Source of the DNA: Boseongicola sp. SB0675_bin_26
GTDB lineage: Bacteria > Pseudomonadota > Alphaproteobacteria > Rhodobacterales > Rhodobacteraceae
Length of the DNA stretch: 5,903 nt
Direction: 5' to 3'
Assembly (NCBI GenBank): GCA_009843725.1
Contig: VYCX01000024.1
Location: forward strand, 1 to 5,903
The notes under the pieces were generated by a model. It had not been told where the DNA came from and did not search any database. It was given only the letters and a program-made list of their open reading frames with translations. The position numbers and the translations under genes are program-made. Of the stretch, positions 5,022-5,903 are shown one piece after another; position 1 is the first letter of the stretch, and every line of letters starts with the position of its first letter.

Positions 5022-5645
5022 ATGGCGCTGGTCGAACTGTGCCGCACCCACGGCATCTACATCCTCCATGACGAGATCTTTCACGGATTGGGGCCATCCG
5101 GCATCAGGCACCTGCCTTTCATCGCCGACGTCTACGAACGTGGCTTGTCGCTGAACGTGATGTCGAAATCCTTCGGAATGCCGGACCTTCGGATCGGGTG
5201 GATCGCTTGCCAGGATTCGAACCTGATTTCCAGGATGGAGCGAATGAAGCACTACCTTTCGATCTGCAATGCCGGACCAAGCGAACGGCTGGCGAAAATT
5301 GCGCTGCAGAACCGTGGGCAGCTGCTCGCACGCAACTGCCGGATCGTGGACGAGAACCTGCCGAAATGGGACGCCTTCTTCGCCCGGCATGCCGACCTGT
5401 TCGAGTGGCGGCAGCCTGACGGCGGGTGCACGGCCTTCCCGCGCTACAAGGGAACCGAGGGCGTCGAGGAGTTCTGCAGGTCCTTGGTGGAAGAGAGCGG
5501 CGTATTGCTTCTGCCAGGGACGATATTCTCGTCATGCCTCGGCCTTGTTCCCGATGACCGGTTTCGTCTGGGCTTCGGGCGCAGCGGGCTGGACGAGGGC
5601 CTGGCCGCAATGGATGCACATATCCTGAGAAACAGGGCTGATTAA
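5022..5645 (+). CDS. Aminotransferase C-terminal part, beginning at the ATG right after the TAA
   Basis: The second open segment could start at the ATG that abuts the stop (TAA-ATG) and encode 207 residues. It carries Asp17 of HDEIF, the Schiff-base Lys49 of MSKSFG, and the complete C-terminal small domain through Arg182. No Shine-Dalgarno precedes this ATG, so it would depend on ribosomes reinitiating after the stop, which the zero-base spacing would allow. In intact relatives this Met is probably an internal residue. A two-chain enzyme is conceivable but unproven; a nonsense-inactivated gene is the simpler reading. Confidence 0.55.
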   Translation: MALVELCRTHGIYILHDEIFHGLGPSGIRHLPFIADVYERGLSLNVMSKSFGMPDLRIGWIACQDSNLISRMERMKHYLSICNAGPSERLAKIALQNRGQLLARNCRIVDENLPKWDAFFARHADLFEWRQPDGGCTAFPRYKGTEGVEEFCRSLVEESGVLLLPGTIFSSCLGLVPDDRFRLGFGRSGLDEGLAAMDAHILRNRAD

Positions 5646-5903
5646 GGGGTCGGGCCGACGACAACAGCGAATGTGGCGGAACACGGCTGCAGAATTCACG
5701 GCCATGCCTGCGGCGAACGCGGCAACCACCGATCGAATGCGCTGGATCGCAAGAGCAATGTCCCGTTGCAGCGGACAACGGCCAATGAAATGAAATTCGG
5801 TGAAATCCGCAGTGATCATATTTCATGATTTGCCCGTTTCAGAATCAAAATTCGGCAAAGGCTTATCCCCTTAGCACAGGTGGTCCCACATCTTGTGCCT
5901 GAG
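5646..5903. other. 3' intergenic region without a supported gene
   Basis: No frame here shows coding bias. A minus-strand frame starting at 5819 runs antisense into the aminotransferase and has only about 59 percent G/C-ending codons in its free part. The stretch 5780-5860 is locally AT-richer, with ATGAAAT and ATTTCAT arms and three nearby GAAAT copies. This could be promoter-like DNA for a gene beyond the right edge, but no clear -35/-10 pair is visible. Confidence 0.4.

Larger units (their letters stand above)
4506..5645 (+). pseudogene. PLP-dependent class I/II aminotransferase interrupted by an in-frame TAA
   Basis: Read through the TAA at 5019-5021 (codon 172), this is one continuous frame of 379 residues, the normal length for fold-type I aminotransferases. 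All landmarks are in order: GYTETFGAPDLREAV (55-69), GASEG (86-90) for the PLP phosphate, Tyr112 (PNYQS) stacking on the cofactor, NFPHNPTG (157-164) with Asn161, HDEIF (188-192) with Asp189, MSKSFGMPDLRIGW (219-232) with Schiff-base Lys221, and RFRLGFGR with substrate-carboxylate Arg354. It resembles uncharacterised relatives annotated near capreomycidine synthase; the substrate is unknown. No frameshift or other lesion is visible, and codon use stays G/C-ending after the stop. The break therefore looks recent, is a sequencing error, or is tolerated. The usual DEVY Tyr is Phe192. ATG 4506 fits the family N-terminus (LPDFRLETHFSKWEF); a GTG at 4452 is less likely. Confidence 0.75.

Noticed and set aside
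4584..5390. 268-codon minus-strand open frame across the aminotransferase
   Set aside because: Antisense shadow: the plus frame has every aminotransferase motif and this one has none.
5532..5819. 95-codon minus-strand ORF at the right end
   Set aside because: A third of it is antisense to the aminotransferase and its free part shows no third-position bias; no ribosome site or motif.

Overview
This is a GC-rich window (low-to-mid 60s percent GC by eye, with strong G/C preference at third codon positions in the clear genes). It reads like chromosomal DNA of a proteobacterium, probably alphaproteobacterial. That placement is an inference from composition and from the protein families present. 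No rRNA, tRNA, CRISPR array, transposase or phage gene is visible.

Layout, left to right. Positions 1-72 hold a compact cluster of GGCGAACA-type direct and inverted repeats, probably regulatory. Two small unrecognised genes follow on the minus strand (437-649, then 208-423). The stop codon of the first runs straight into a near-perfect Shine-Dalgarno for the second, so they look like one translationally linked unit. Divergent from them on the plus strand is a complete malonyl-CoA decarboxylase (663-1910). About 690 bases without a confident gene follow (1911-2600), with weak coding-like signal that cannot be assigned to one strand. A strong hairpin at 2556-2595 lies just past the stop of a minus-strand short-chain dehydrogenase of the peroxisomal 2,4-dienoyl-CoA reductase (DECR2) type (2601-3392). 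After a 351-base gap comes a minus-strand VOC/PhnB-like protein (3744-4208, probably starting at TTG). Divergent from it are a possible 81-residue protein (4250-4495) and, 10 bases further on, a class I/II PLP aminotransferase (4506-5645). The aminotransferase is full length and in one frame except for an in-frame TAA at 5019-5021, directly followed by ATG. The last 258 bases hold no supported gene.

Functionally, the decarboxylase (malonyl-CoA to acetyl-CoA) and the dienoyl-CoA reductase-like enzyme both fit acyl-CoA or fatty-acid metabolism, but they are on opposite strands and far apart, so co-regulation is not shown. The VOC protein and aminotransferase are divergent and of unknown substrate. 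The observations most worth checking are the split aminotransferase, the tightly linked pair of small unknown genes beside the decarboxylase, and the repeat cluster at the left edge. I see no convincing defence system, mobile element or other large novel system.
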